Source of the DNA: Domibacillus mangrovi
Lineage (GTDB): Bacteria > Bacillota > Bacilli > Bacillales > Domibacillaceae
Length of the DNA: 64,000 nt
Direction of reading: 5' to 3'
Assembly (NCBI RefSeq): GCF_001906925.1
Contig: NZ_MRWQ01000014.1
Span: forward strand, 1 to 64,000
This document shows positions 50,746 through 59,619 of this stretch, piece after piece (within the stretch, counting starts at the first letter, position 1; the number at the start of each line of letters is the position of its first letter). The notes beneath the pieces were generated by a model. The model saw only the letters and a list, made by a program, of their open reading frames with translations. It did not search any database and was not told the origin of the DNA. The translations under genes and the position numbers were made by a program.

Positions 50746-50779
50746 CAACCTCCATTGACTATAAAATCATTGGAGGTTC
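50746..50779 (-). terminator. Terminator of the SLH amidase gene
   Basis: On the minus strand AACCTCCAATGA pairs with TCAATGGAGGTT and is followed by GTTTTTTG, after the amidase stop. Confidence 0.82.
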
Positions 50780-50792
50780 GTTTATGTATGAT

Positions 50793-52184
50793 TTACTCAG
50801 CTACTTTATAAAGTGAGTCTACGTTATAGCCTTTTTCCTTATAGTAGTCGAGAATACCGTAGTAAATCGCGTTTGACATGACCTTCATCGAATAATCCGA
50901 TTTCATTTTGGCAGCATCTCCTGCATTGGATATGAACCCAAGCTCGGCTAGTGCTGCCGGCATATTGTTTTCACGAAGTACAGAGAGGTCGCCTGGCTTT
51001 ACTCCACGATCTTTTAAATCCCATGCGGCCAACATACGTGCCTGAATTTTCGCTGCGAGTAATTGGCTGTCTGCCACATACGGATTTCCTGCTGCGTAAT
51101 AATACGTTTCCGTCCCGCTTGCACTGGCTGATGCAGCATTCACATGAATGCTGACGAAAATATCACCGCCATTGTTTTTCGCAAAAGTAGACCGGGTTTT
51201 CAACGGAATAAACGTGTCGGTAGAACGGGTCATTTTCACATTAAACGGCGTTTGCTTCAATAAGTCATTCACTTGAAGCCCCATTTTCAGCACTACATCT
51301 TTTTCTTTCAGTCCGTTTCCAACCGCGCCTGAATCTGTGCCTCCATGTCCTGGATCAAGAATAATGGTTTGACCTGAAAGCTGTGCATCATTGTTTTCTG
51401 TCACAGGAGGTGTTGTAACATCTGTTCCCTCACTGCGCAAATAAGAGGCACTGATAAACCCGACTTTATTTCCTGTTTTTACATACGTCCATCCGCCAAT
51501 AGAATGCGCACCAGCCACTTCTGTATTGGCGGCAATTTTCCCTAATGAGGCAAACGAAGTAGATGGTCCTGAACGAACGTTTAAATTCCCTGTTGTTGAC
51601 CGAAGTTTACTTGTAAACCCACCTAATGATTTCAATCGAAACTCAGGATGAATGGACCGTGCTAGAAAGACAGCAAAATCTGCCCGAGTGATCGTTTGAT
51701 TCGAACCAAACGTTCCATCTGGAAGCCCGCTTGCGATCCCTAAATCCATCAATGCTTTTTCAGCGTTTGATGAATAGCCAAATGCCTTTGCCAATATACC
51801 CGCCATTTCACCGCGTGTAACAGCTTTATATGGAAGAAATTTTTTACCATCATAGCCTGACATAATTCCTTTTTCCACAACTGCTTGTACATAGCCTGAC
51901 GTAAAGCTGCCAGAGCCCAAATCAGTAAAGCCTGTTGACCGAGGTGTTCCGTCCAATTGAAGTGTTCGCCCAATGAAAACGGCCGCTTCCGAACGAGTAA
52001 TTGTTTTATACGGCGTGAAAGATGTCGCCGATGTCCCATTTACAATTTTACCTTCCGCCAAGTAATTAACTTCCTTCAATGCACGAGAAGGAACATCGGT
52101 AAAACCAGCAGCTTGAACCGGCTTTATTCCAACAAGAGGAACAATCATAAGAAATGACAATGCAATAACTAAAAATTTTTTCAC
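50793..52184 (-). CDS. N-acetylmuramoyl-L-alanine amidase with SLH and SH3b domains
   Basis: Secreted cell-wall hydrolase of about 463 residues. A signal peptide (KKFLVIALSFLMIVPLVG, cleaved near QAA) precedes SLH repeats (FTDVPSRALKEVNYLAEGK, FTDLGSGSFTSGYVQAVVEK and a third, about 30-185) that bind wall polymers. An SH3b domain (GNLNVRSGPSTSF, about 205-260) follows, then an Amidase_3 catalytic domain (ILDPGHGGTDSGAVGNGLKE, SIHVNAAS, ALAELGFISN) with zinc His/Glu. GTG 52184 is the likely start, after GGAGGTAAAAAG. Cleaves peptidoglycan stem peptides. Confidence 0.93.
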   Translation of the reverse strand: MKKFLVIALSFLMIVPLVGIKPVQAAGFTDVPSRALKEVNYLAEGKIVNGTSATSFTPYKTITRSEAAVFIGRTLQLDGTPRSTGFTDLGSGSFTSGYVQAVVEKGIMSGYDGKKFLPYKAVTRGEMAGILAKAFGYSSNAEKALMDLGIASGLPDGTFGSNQTITRADFAVFLARSIHPEFRLKSLGGFTSKLRSTTGNLNVRSGPSTSFASLGKIAANTEVAGAHSIGGWTYVKTGNKVGFISASYLRSEGTDVTTPPVTENNDAQLSGQTIILDPGHGGTDSGAVGNGLKEKDVVLKMGLQVNDLLKQTPFNVKMTRSTDTFIPLKTRSTFAKNNGGDIFVSIHVNAASASASGTETYYYAAGNPYVADSQLLAAKIQARMLAAWDLKDRGVKPGDLSVLRENNMPAALAELGFISNAGDAAKMKSDYSMKVMSNAIYYGILDYYKEKGYNVDSLYKVAE

Positions 52185-52300
52185 CTTTTTACCTCCAGTC
52201 GATAAATATCCCACCTCACCCACTATTTAGTATATAGGAACTTACAAAAAGTTTTTATCATTTTTTAAAATATTTTGACACATTATGAAGATAATAAAGC

Positions 52301-53212
52301 TCATCTTCCTTTTGAACGTCTATCAAATGATACCGAGTACACATCACGTCGGAAATGCAGTACCGGGTCGTCTGTACACGCAATCCCATTCGTCATAACG
52401 GTCGGATCAAATACGACATCATCTGCCTGATGTTCTAGTTTGTTCGTGATCGATAAATGTCCAAGCGTGATTTTTTTCCGTTCATCTGGCCACATAACCG
52501 TTGAATCATTAACAGAATCCCCCTTTTCACCTAACCAGACGTTTAAACGAAAGCCAATTGGCCCTTCTGCCATCCTGTTTTCTAGCTCTTCATCTAAGTA
52601 ATCACCTGGATGCATAACTGCTTCTTTTTTCGTCTTTATATTGACATTGTCGTCCGGTTCCCATTCATATTTGACGGCCTGCTGCTCCCCTTTTTCATTT
52701 ATGAAATAAAACGCATGAATCGGAAAATAGTGGCTCGTTGAATAACTAATAAACGGCCGCATTTTTTTCATAATGTGAAAAGCCGCTCTGCTTTCAGGGT
52801 AGTTGACAAACATTTTTACGACATCGCGAAGGCTCGACTTATTTCCAAACGTACGTAGCATCTCAACAAATGCTTCCGGTGTTTTCGTAATAAATACGGG
52901 TACTGTCACACTGACAAGATTCGTCACGTCCCCATCCGGCAACTGAAACTGAACAGACATCCCTTTTACTGGCGAAAGGATATCCACCATGTTCGGATTC
53001 GGTGAGCTGTCAGAAAAACGAACGAGCGCCTTCACTTCTTTGTCCTGCAAATGAGCAGCGGTTGTGTACGGTACCGCATTTCCATTTGGTGTAAAGACGG
53101 CCCGACAATATACACCTTTTGCATGTGCCCGCCGATACCCTTGGAACGTTCCTGCCACATTTTCAATTGAATCAACAGCCTGTTTCGCTAATTCAGGTTT
53201 ATTTACTTTCAT
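52301..53212 (-). CDS. Catalase-family peroxidase (SrpA-like)
   Basis: Heme protein of the catalase-related mono-domain peroxidase class, 303 residues. RAHAKGVYCRAVFTPNG (about 28-44) contains the distal His, VRFSDSSPNPN the conserved substrate-channel Ser/Asn region, KGMSVQF the expected motif, and the C-terminal HFRRDVYSVSFDRR region resembles the proximal side. Shorter than classical catalases. A terminator-like hairpin lies in its leader. Confidence 0.85.
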   Translation of the reverse strand: MKVNKPELAKQAVDSIENVAGTFQGYRRAHAKGVYCRAVFTPNGNAVPYTTAAHLQDKEVKALVRFSDSSPNPNMVDILSPVKGMSVQFQLPDGDVTNLVSVTVPVFITKTPEAFVEMLRTFGNKSSLRDVVKMFVNYPESRAAFHIMKKMRPFISYSTSHYFPIHAFYFINEKGEQQAVKYEWEPDDNVNIKTKKEAVMHPGDYLDEELENRMAEGPIGFRLNVWLGEKGDSVNDSTVMWPDERKKITLGHLSITNKLEHQADDVVFDPTVMTNGIACTDDPVLHFRRDVYSVSFDRRSKGR

Positions 53213-53244
53213 CTTTTCGCCTCCATTTTTATTCTTTCTTTACA

Positions 53245-53290
53245 GAAAAAAGCCATCATTGATCCAGTTATGATCAATGATAGCTTTTTT
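53245..53290. terminator. Terminator-like hairpin between divergent genes
   Basis: AAAAAAGCCATCATTGATC and GATCAATGATAGCTTTTTT form an almost perfect stem, with A/T tracts on both sides. It stands between the starts of two genes that point away from each other (catalase-like and corA), where no transcript end is expected. It may be an attenuator in the catalase leader. Confidence 0.7.
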
Positions 53291-53411
53291 CATTCAAATC
53301 TCTTCCATAATAAGTTTATTTTATTTCCCATAAATATTAGCGGTTTTCGGTTCCATTTCCTATTCATCTTGTATAATAATAAAGGCTTGATACAAAGAAA
53401 AAGGTGATAAA

Positions 53412-54356
53412 ATGATAAGAACGGCTGCCATGACGATCGATCAGATGATTTTGCGCGATGTACCGCTTGAGGAGCTGCATGGGGAACATATTCAGTGGTA
53501 CTGGGTGGACTTCAATATGCCGACAGACGAAGAAACAAATGTATTAAACGACTTTTTTAATTTTCACCCGCTCGCCATTGAAGACTGCCTTCACTTTATT
53601 CAGCGTCCGAAGCTTGATTATTACGACGACCATAATTTTATGATCATTCAATCCGTTAATCAAAAAACACTGTCCCCGGAAGAACTTGATATATTTTGGT
53701 GTTCAAATTATATTGTAACATTTCACCGGAAACCGTCTGTTGAAGTCGATACCATTTGGGAACGGCTGCTTGAGACGAAAAAAATCAAACAGCCGGTTAA
53801 TATTTTATACCATCTCATTGACAAAGTCGTCGATCATTTTTTCCCGAGTGTATACCAAATCGAAGACAGTCTTATTCAATTAGAAGCGGAAAATGCCGAT
53901 AATTACAAAACAGATGATTTATTTGACATTCGAAAAGAATTATTAAAGCTGCGCCGTATTATTTTTCCGATGCGCGAGCTGCTGTATCGCGTCTTAAACT
54001 CGGAACGCATTCAAATCCCTAAGAAAAACAAAGTGTATTTTAAAGACATTTACGATCACTTAATCATGCTGACAGAGATTGTTGAATCAAACCGGGAACT
54101 AACAAAAGATATGCGTGACAGCTATTTGTCCATCAATTCAAATCGGATGAACAGTATAATGATGACGCTCACTGTCATTACAACAATTTTCATGCCGCTC
54201 ACATTTATCGCTGGCATATACGGGATGAATTTCGCTCATATGCCTGAATTAACATGGCATTACGGTTACTTTATCGCACTCGGTTTGATGGGTGGCATCG
54301 CGCTTTCAATGTTTGCATTTTTCTGGCGGAAAGGTTGGTTTAAACAGGATGATTAA
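53412..54356 (+). CDS. corA: CorA-family magnesium/divalent cation transporter
   Basis: 314-residue CorA-type channel subunit: a long N-terminal cytoplasmic alpha/beta funnel, a coiled-coil stalk helix (about 160-245), then TM1 (TLTVITTIFMPLTFIAGIYG) ending in the signature YGMN, and TM2 (YFIALGLMGGIALSMFAFFW). The basic tail after TM2 is normal. A TATAAT at about 53372 precedes it. Forms a pentameric Mg2+ channel (family knowledge). Confidence 0.95.
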   Translation: MIRTAAMTIDQMILRDVPLEELHGEHIQWYWVDFNMPTDEETNVLNDFFNFHPLAIEDCLHFIQRPKLDYYDDHNFMIIQSVNQKTLSPEELDIFWCSNYIVTFHRKPSVEVDTIWERLLETKKIKQPVNILYHLIDKVVDHFFPSVYQIEDSLIQLEAENADNYKTDDLFDIRKELLKLRRIIFPMRELLYRVLNSERIQIPKKNKVYFKDIYDHLIMLTEIVESNRELTKDMRDSYLSINSNRMNSIMMTLTVITTIFMPLTFIAGIYGMNFAHMPELTWHYGYFIALGLMGGIALSMFAFFWRKGWFKQDD

Positions 54357-54379
54357 GTGCTGATGACGGAACTATGTAA

Positions 54380-54414
54380 AAAAGCAGCCTCAAGTTGAAT
54401 GAGGCTGCCTTTTA
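54380..54414 (+). terminator. Terminator of corA
   Basis: GCAGCCTCA and TGAGGCTGC enclose AGTTGAA and are followed by CTTTTAC. Confidence 0.85.
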
Positions 54415-54438
54415 CTATATTTTAAATCGGTTTTTCCT

Positions 54439-54718
54439 ATAAAGTGAAACTTCATTCAGTGGGGATTTAGGTTCACACGATGTGAATCATGCAGACGTTG
54501 TCACAGGACGTGACGATCTTAGTCTGCGTTCCAGCTATCCCCACTGAATGAACAGGAACTCAGGTAAAGGGCGCCGCGTCCTGCGGCAATACGTGAGTGA
54601 CCGGCTCTGCCTGGCCCGAACCAATCAGGCTTTTACGGGCAGTTGATCCCCCGCTTATCCTTCTTTTCTTTTCAAAATCTTGAAGCGGGGGTCTTACTGC
54701 CCGTTAATGCGGGATATA
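54439..54718 (-). mobile_element. Type-1 element, copy G, with expanded apical hairpin (280 bp)
   Basis: Ends and core match copies A and C, but the loop of the first hairpin is replaced by about 60 extra bases that fold on themselves: TTCACACGATGTGAA, GTCACAGGACGTGAC and AGACG/GTCTGCG-type pairs, all inside CAGTGGGGAT/ATCCCCACTG. The right boundary reads GGGATATA instead of GGGATAAA. It lies between the convergent corA and chemoreceptor genes. Confidence 0.7.
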
Positions 54719-54776
54719 TATGCCCAGATCAACCGTTATATCGGTTAATTATTTTTGCATTCATTTTTTAATTTAT

Positions 54777-56468
54777 TTACTTCACTTTAAATAATTCAAC
54801 TTCAGTATTCAAAGCTACTGCGATTTTCTCTAGATTACTAATTGTCAATGCTATTTCCTCAATAATAGACGTCAACTCACCTGTAGATATGGAAACCCCT
54901 TCAGATGAGGCAGACGTTTCTTCAATAATCGCTGAAATATTTTTGATCATTTTTTGAACGTTAAGCGTATTTAAATTGATGTTACCGAATACGTCTTTTA
55001 ATTGTTGAACGTTATCTTCTGTTTCTTTTACTTGATCCACGATATGTTGCAAAGTTAAACTGCTTGTTTGAATAACAATCACCTGTTGTTCAAACTGTTC
55101 AAGATTATTTCCCATCAATGTAATCGATGTTTCAGTATCTTTTTGTGTTTCTTCGATAATATTTGAAACTCGAGTCGTCGCTTGTTTCGTTTCTTCTGCT
55201 AATTTTCGAACTTCCTCTGCAACGATCCCAAAGCCCCTCCCATGTTCTCCTGCTCGTGCCGCTTCAATTGCTGCGTTCAATGCTAATAAGTTCGTTTGTT
55301 CCGATATATCTTGAATAAGTTTAATGATGCCACCAATTTGCTCTGAATGCTTTCCAAGTGCCTGCACATTTTTAGTAGCTTCCTCTACACCCAAAACTGT
55401 TTGTTGTAAAGCGACAATACTTTTCTCAATATTATCTTTTCCTTCTGTAGCCATAACAGTTGAATTAGTAGCTGCCTGAAGTGTATTATCTACAAATATA
55501 TTTCCATCCCTAACCCCATCTGCTGTATCGGTGACTGCTTCAAGTATTTGATTTGATTGAACTGCCTGTTGTTTAATTCCGCTCGCTATCTCATTCATCG
55601 CTGAATTGATTTGATGAGCAGTGTCCTCTGTTCGCTTCGCTCGATTATTCAAGTTTCCACTATTCACCGTTATTTCATTGGAATGTTTACTAATTGACAT
55701 GACCAAAGAATTCAGTTGGGCACGCATAACTTCAAAAGAATTCGCTAAGTCTCCAATTTCATCTTTTGGCATACTTGTAATAGGTATTGTTAAGTCTCCG
55801 CCCGTAATGAATTCCGCACTCATTTTAATGTCTCTTAAACTTCTTACGATTACCTTCGTAAGAAAATAACTTATAAGAATCGTTATAATAAGACCTGTCA
55901 ACATAATAATCAATGTGTATTTTATATTCGCTTTTGTTCCTTCATACATTTCGTTAATATCTTGATTAAGTTTTTCAGTCGTCTGATTTAAATAGACATC
56001 TACTTCTTTATTTATATCTTCAGAATACACATCGAATTTATCCATCAAAACATTTCCTTGTTTAGGACCATACGCTACATATGCTTTCGCCATTTCTGTT
56101 CCGACTCTATAATACTCATCGAATAATGGCTTAAAATGATCCAAATCTTGATTGCCTGTTTTTGATTCCAATTCTTTTAATTCACTTAACGTTTTATTAA
56201 AATCAATAGCATATGTATCCGCAACATTGAATCCATCATCAAACCCTTCTGCTCCTCTTGTTGCACTTACGTCCGTAAGCCATTGTTGAACTTGAACGAC
56301 GTCCAACTTTAAACGTTCCGCTTTAAGTACTTTCTCAATCGATTCATCTTTAATGTTCTCCATCGTATTACTGTAATGATTCATTTCAACAATCAGGTAT
56401 ACTTGAATTCCGGCCAAAACAATAAAAATAAATAAAAAGCTCAAGAATAATCTTCTTTTAATTGTCAT
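54777..56468 (-). CDS. Methyl-accepting chemotaxis protein
   Basis: Transmembrane chemoreceptor of 563 residues. TM1 lies at about 8-27, a mainly helical extracellular sensor runs to about 185, TM2 ([20 protein letters not shown]) follows, then HAMP (about 208-260) and the signalling domain. The conserved tip is [19 protein letters not shown] with [16 protein letters not shown] after it. The ligand cannot be read from the divergent sensor; it resembles four-helix-bundle sensors. A single gene, divergent from the lipoprotein. Confidence 0.93.
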   Translation of the reverse strand: MTIKRRLFLSFLFIFIVLAGIQVYLIVEMNHYSNTMENIKDESIEKVLKAERLKLDVVQVQQWLTDVSATRGAEGFDDGFNVADTYAIDFNKTLSELKELESKTGNQDLDHFKPLFDEYYRVGTEMAKAYVAYGPKQGNVLMDKFDVYSEDINKEVDVYLNQTTEKLNQDINEMYEGTKANIKYTLIIMLTGLIITILISYFLTKVIVRSLRDIKMSAEFITGGDLTIPITSMPKDEIGDLANSFEVMRAQLNSLVMSISKHSNEITVNSGNLNNRAKRTEDTAHQINSAMNEIASGIKQQAVQSNQILEAVTDTADGVRDGNIFVDNTLQAATNSTVMATEGKDNIEKSIVALQQTVLGVEEATKNVQALGKHSEQIGGIIKLIQDISEQTNLLALNAAIEAARAGEHGRGFGIVAEEVRKLAEETKQATTRVSNIIEETQKDTETSITLMGNNLEQFEQQVIVIQTSSLTLQHIVDQVKETEDNVQQLKDVFGNINLNTLNVQKMIKNISAIIEETSASSEGVSISTGELTSIIEEIALTISNLEKIAVALNTEVELFKVK

Positions 56469-56803
56469 GTTTACTCCTTATATGTTTTATTGTACATAGG
56501 TAGATTTTCATTTGCTAATGTTCAATGTACAATTCTATTAGCGATAAAACATCGTAAGACCTATTTATATTGCAATACCTCACAAAAAACATTCCTCATT
56601 TTAACATAAATAAGTTCCATTATACCTAAATGTATTCTTTTTGACCATTTGGATACTCTACTTCTCTCCATTTTAATTAATAATTGTGTGAGACCCAAAC
56701 CAGATGAAGTATACTGCTGATCACTTTGAAAAATTTGAATTGCGCCGTTTATAATTGCTTTTTTTGTTCATACTGTTGATAAACGATGTTAAAGGAGATC
56801 GCT
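56469..56803. other. Intergenic region between divergent chemoreceptor and lipoprotein genes
   Basis: About 335 AT-rich bases. Apart from a ribosome-binding site (AAAGGAGATC) before the lipoprotein and a weak AT-rich promoter region for each gene, I see no repeat, RNA or coding signal. Confidence 0.6.
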
Positions 56804-57259
56804 ATGAAGAAATTCTATTCTGTTTCAGCTTCATTTGCTTTGATGGTTTTGATTGCAGCTGGCTGTGGTACGGATGAAAGCGAGCAGCCCGTCAGAGATA
56901 ATCAAACAGATACTATTGAAGAACATGCCCGAACGATGTCGAACAAACTAGACAACGTTATAGGGACCTTAAAACAACTGAAAGCGAATGCGGAAGCCCC
57001 TGATAGTGCGGGGGAAATTCAAGAAACCGGAAAAGTTCTCGAGGAACATTGGGATCTTGTTGAGAAAGAAATAGAGGAGCAATATCCTGACGATTATAAA
57101 AAGATCGAGGATAGCCTATATCCACTCATCACTGAGGCGAAAAAGGATAAGCCTGATATAGAAAAAATGAAGACTTTCATTGATGAAGCAAATGGCAAAA
57201 TAACAGACCTTCTGAAAAAAGCCGAAAAACCGAAAAAAGCGCCGCAAAAATCATATTGA
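56804..57259 (+). CDS. Small extracytoplasmic lipoprotein of unknown function
   Basis: 151 residues; signal peptide MKKFYSVSASFALMVLIAAG and lipobox AAGC (Cys at about 21). AGGAG stands seven bases before this ATG, so the frame's earlier ATG at 56786 is not used. The mature protein is acidic and alpha-helical with heptad-like stretches (MSNKLDNVIGTLKQLKANAE, EEHWDLVEKEIEEQYPDDYK), ending in a basic KKAEKPKKAPQK tail. Family not recognised; likely cell-envelope location. Confidence 0.8.
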   Translation: MKKFYSVSASFALMVLIAAGCGTDESEQPVRDNQTDTIEEHARTMSNKLDNVIGTLKQLKANAEAPDSAGEIQETGKVLEEHWDLVEKEIEEQYPDDYKKIEDSLYPLITEAKKDKPDIEKMKTFIDEANGKITDLLKKAEKPKKAPQKSY

Positions 57260-57281
57260 TCCGATTTAATTCCATAGAGAG

Positions 57282-57318
57282 AACAGACTAAATCTATTTA
57301 ATGAGTTTAGTCTGTTTT
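57282..57318 (+). terminator. Terminator of the lipoprotein gene
   Basis: AACAGACTAAA and TTTAGTCTGTT form an 11-bp stem with a 13-base loop, followed by TTAT. Confidence 0.78.
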
Positions 57319-57364
57319 ATTATTCCTCTGGACATAGAAAGATCAATTGAAAGGACTGTACAAT

Positions 57365-58108
57365 TTGTATAAAGAACTTAGGGAAGTGGAACAGCGCCCG
57401 TACCCATTGCCTTCTTCACAATGGATGATGAAACAAACATGGAGCAATATGCTGTTTGCTCACTGGCCGGTTTCTGCTGATCTTTTAAGAGTGCATATAC
57501 CTGTGCAGCTTAAGATTGACCTATGTGATGGTACAGCATGGATGAGTCTTATCCCCTTTCAAACCCATCATACAAGACTGCATTTTATGCCAAAGTTTCC
57601 GTTTTATCATTCTTATCTGGAATTAAATGTCCGTACATACGTCACTTATGAAGGGGTTCCCGGCATTTATTTTTTCAGTTTAGATGCCAATAAGTGGCCG
57701 ATTGTTACAAGTGCAAAAATAGGAGCCGCTCTTCCCTATAAACATGCACGCATGAAGATGACGATAAAAGATCCGGTTGTGCACTACACAAGCCAGCGAC
57801 AGCATCCAGGAAGCTCGAGGGAATGCTTTCAGGCAAGTTACCAACAATCGTCGAGTATTTATGTACCTGACAAGGAAAGCCTTGAATACTGGCTCCTTGA
57901 GCGTTATTGCTTTTGGACTCTAAAAGGAAATACTCTTTATCGGGGTGATATTCATCATGACCGCTGGAGAATTACAAAAGCACAGGCAGACCTTCACCAC
58001 AACACAATGGCTTCTTTCCTGCCACGCCATTCCTTTCAAAACGAACCGCTTCTACACTTTTCAAGCAACAAAAGTGTGTTTACCTGGCCTTTAAAAAAGG
58101 TGAGATAA
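57365..58108 (+). CDS. YqjF-family protein (DUF2071-like)
   Basis: About 247 residues. The family pattern is seen in MKQTWSNMLFAHWPVS near 20-35, VHIPVQLKIDLCDGTAWMSL, ELNVRTYVTYEGVPGIYFFS and ALPYKHARM. No enzymatic function is established for this family. I place the start at TTG 57365, eight bases after AAAGGA; an upstream TTG at 57347 overlaps that site. The TAA stop is inside the left end of repeat copy H (ATAAAG), so the original C terminus may have been altered. Confidence 0.82.
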   Translation: MYKELREVEQRPYPLPSSQWMMKQTWSNMLFAHWPVSADLLRVHIPVQLKIDLCDGTAWMSLIPFQTHHTRLHFMPKFPFYHSYLELNVRTYVTYEGVPGIYFFSLDANKWPIVTSAKIGAALPYKHARMKMTIKDPVVHYTSQRQHPGSSRECFQASYQQSSSIYVPDKESLEYWLLERYCFWTLKGNTLYRGDIHHDRWRITKAQADLHHNTMASFLPRHSFQNEPLLHFSSNKSVFTWPLKKVR

Positions 58109-58259
58109 AGTGAATCTTCCATCCGTGAGGGATCTCTCACCCTCACGGACGGTTAGATGAACCAATCGGGCCTTTACGGGCAGTTTATCCTCTACTTATC
58201 CTTTTGCATTCCTCTAAGCCTTGAAGTGGAGGTCTTACTGCCCGTTAATCTGCGATAAA
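58105..58259 (-). mobile_element. Type-1 element, copy H, compact form (155 bp)
   Basis: Begins ATAAAGTGAATCTTCC and ends CTGCGATAAA. It keeps the first hairpin (CCGTGAGGG/CCCTCACGG), AATCGGGCC, and the ACGGGCAGT/TACTGCCCGT outer stem, lacking the same middle block as copy E, with equal length. Its left end supplies the stop of the YqjF-like gene, and its right end lies nine bases from the stop of the oxidoreductase. Confidence 0.68.
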
Positions 58260-58268
58260 CACATTTTT

Positions 58269-59240
58269 TTATTTCTCTACATCAAAAACAATACCACTCT
58301 GTTTACGTGCTTCTTCCGTAATTTGCATCACAATTTCACTTACGTTACGGAAATACTGATATTTTTCTTGATCGTTTGATTCAATGATCTCAGCTATCAC
58401 TTTTGCTTCATAGATCATGTCATTTTCTTCTTCTCGTACAGCATACTGTTCTTTTTCACCTGTCCGGCGATTTTTGAACTCAATACTCGTAATCGGTGCG
58501 ATGTGATCAATAAGGATCGTGCCCTCTTCTCCGCCAATTTCACCAGGCAAATGCGAATCTGTAATTTTCGAATACATCGCTGTACACGTATGATCTCCGT
58601 AATCGAGAACGACTGATCCGCTTCCATCTACACCTGTTGGCAACATCATCACGTGACAGGATATACTTTTAGGTTTTCCGAACAATGATACAGCAACACT
58701 GATCGGATAAACACCCAGGTCCACGAGTGCACCACCAGAAAATGCCGGTGAGAAAACATTTGGCTCTTCCCCTGCGAGAACGTTGTCATAACGTGATGAA
58801 TACTTTATAAACTGAAAGAATGAATGACGCACAGGTCCTACTTTTTCAATCGCTTCTTTCAATCGCGCATGGTTTGGTGTGTATAGATTGCGGAAAGCCT
58901 CAAATAAAAAGACACCATTTTCATCAGCGACTTTAAATGCCTCTTCAAGCTCTTTTGTCGTTGAAAACATCGGTTTTTCACAAATAATATGCTTCTTATT
59001 TTTCATGAACAAAAGGGCTTGCTCAAAATGAAGAGCGTTCGGTGACGCAATATATACAACGTCAATCTCTTTATTAGCCGCTAACTCATTCAAGTCCGTA
59101 AACACGCGCGGCCCTCCAAGTTTGTCTGCTTTTTCTGCAGAGCGGGAATACGCACCGGCAAACGTCCATTTCCCACTTTCCCTTACTGCATCCACGAATT
59201 GTTCTGTAATCCAACCTGTTCCGATTGTTGCTACATTCAT
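58269..59240 (-). CDS. Gfo/Idh/MocA-family oxidoreductase
   Basis: 323 residues with an N-terminal Rossmann domain (ATIGTGWITEQF, residues 4-15) and the family's HIICEKPM motif near 94-101, where the Lys is catalytic. The C-terminal beta domain contains GGALVDLGVYPI with the typical His replaced by Tyr. It uses NAD(P) on a sugar or polyol. It resembles B. subtilis YulF-type proteins; substrate unknown. Single gene. Confidence 0.9.
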   Translation of the reverse strand: MNVATIGTGWITEQFVDAVRESGKWTFAGAYSRSAEKADKLGGPRVFTDLNELAANKEIDVVYIASPNALHFEQALLFMKNKKHIICEKPMFSTTKELEEAFKVADENGVFLFEAFRNLYTPNHARLKEAIEKVGPVRHSFFQFIKYSSRYDNVLAGEEPNVFSPAFSGGALVDLGVYPISVAVSLFGKPKSISCHVMMLPTGVDGSGSVVLDYGDHTCTAMYSKITDSHLPGEIGGEEGTILIDHIAPITSIEFKNRRTGEKEQYAVREEENDMIYEAKVIAEIIESNDQEKYQYFRNVSEIVMQITEEARKQSGIVFDVEK

Positions 59241-59619
59241 GTTATACCCCTTCTTTCCTAATCATCTTTCATTAATCTACCATGTTTTGTCGATTGATTA
59301 AAGGATTTCCATTTGAATATGAATGGAAAATCAGCTTGTCCATTGCTCTGTGACAGCAAATGTATTTCAATTTTTGGGGAAAAGGTTGATTATATAAAAT
59401 CATAAATTCTTCATTGGAGTGTTTTTTGAAGAGGCTAGTCCGAAACAAATAATATCGATAGCCATATGCGATTAGACTTCTACCTGTACGCACAACTCGG
59501 TTTCTTGAAATACGTCTGACAATTTAAACAGCTTCCTTTACAAGAAAAAAGACTGCTCCCTCTACTGTCGGAAACAGTTTTGTTCACTTTCACTATTTCA
59601 TTTGTTAATACATCAATCG
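59241..59619. other. Gene-free intergenic region
   Basis: About 380 bases between the oxidoreductase and the coat-protein gene. A 73-codon minus-strand frame at 59272-59493 has no ribosome-binding site, an odd composition and no recognisable family; I do not call it. No repeat or RNA is visible. Confidence 0.55.

Noticed and set aside
9165-58259. Type-1 repeats as a CRISPR array
   Set aside because: Copies are dispersed over 50 kb, are 107-280 bp long and have no regular spacers; no cas genes are present.
59272-59493. 73-codon minus-strand frame between the oxidoreductase and the coat genes
   Set aside because: No ribosome-binding site, unusual residue composition and no recognisable domain.
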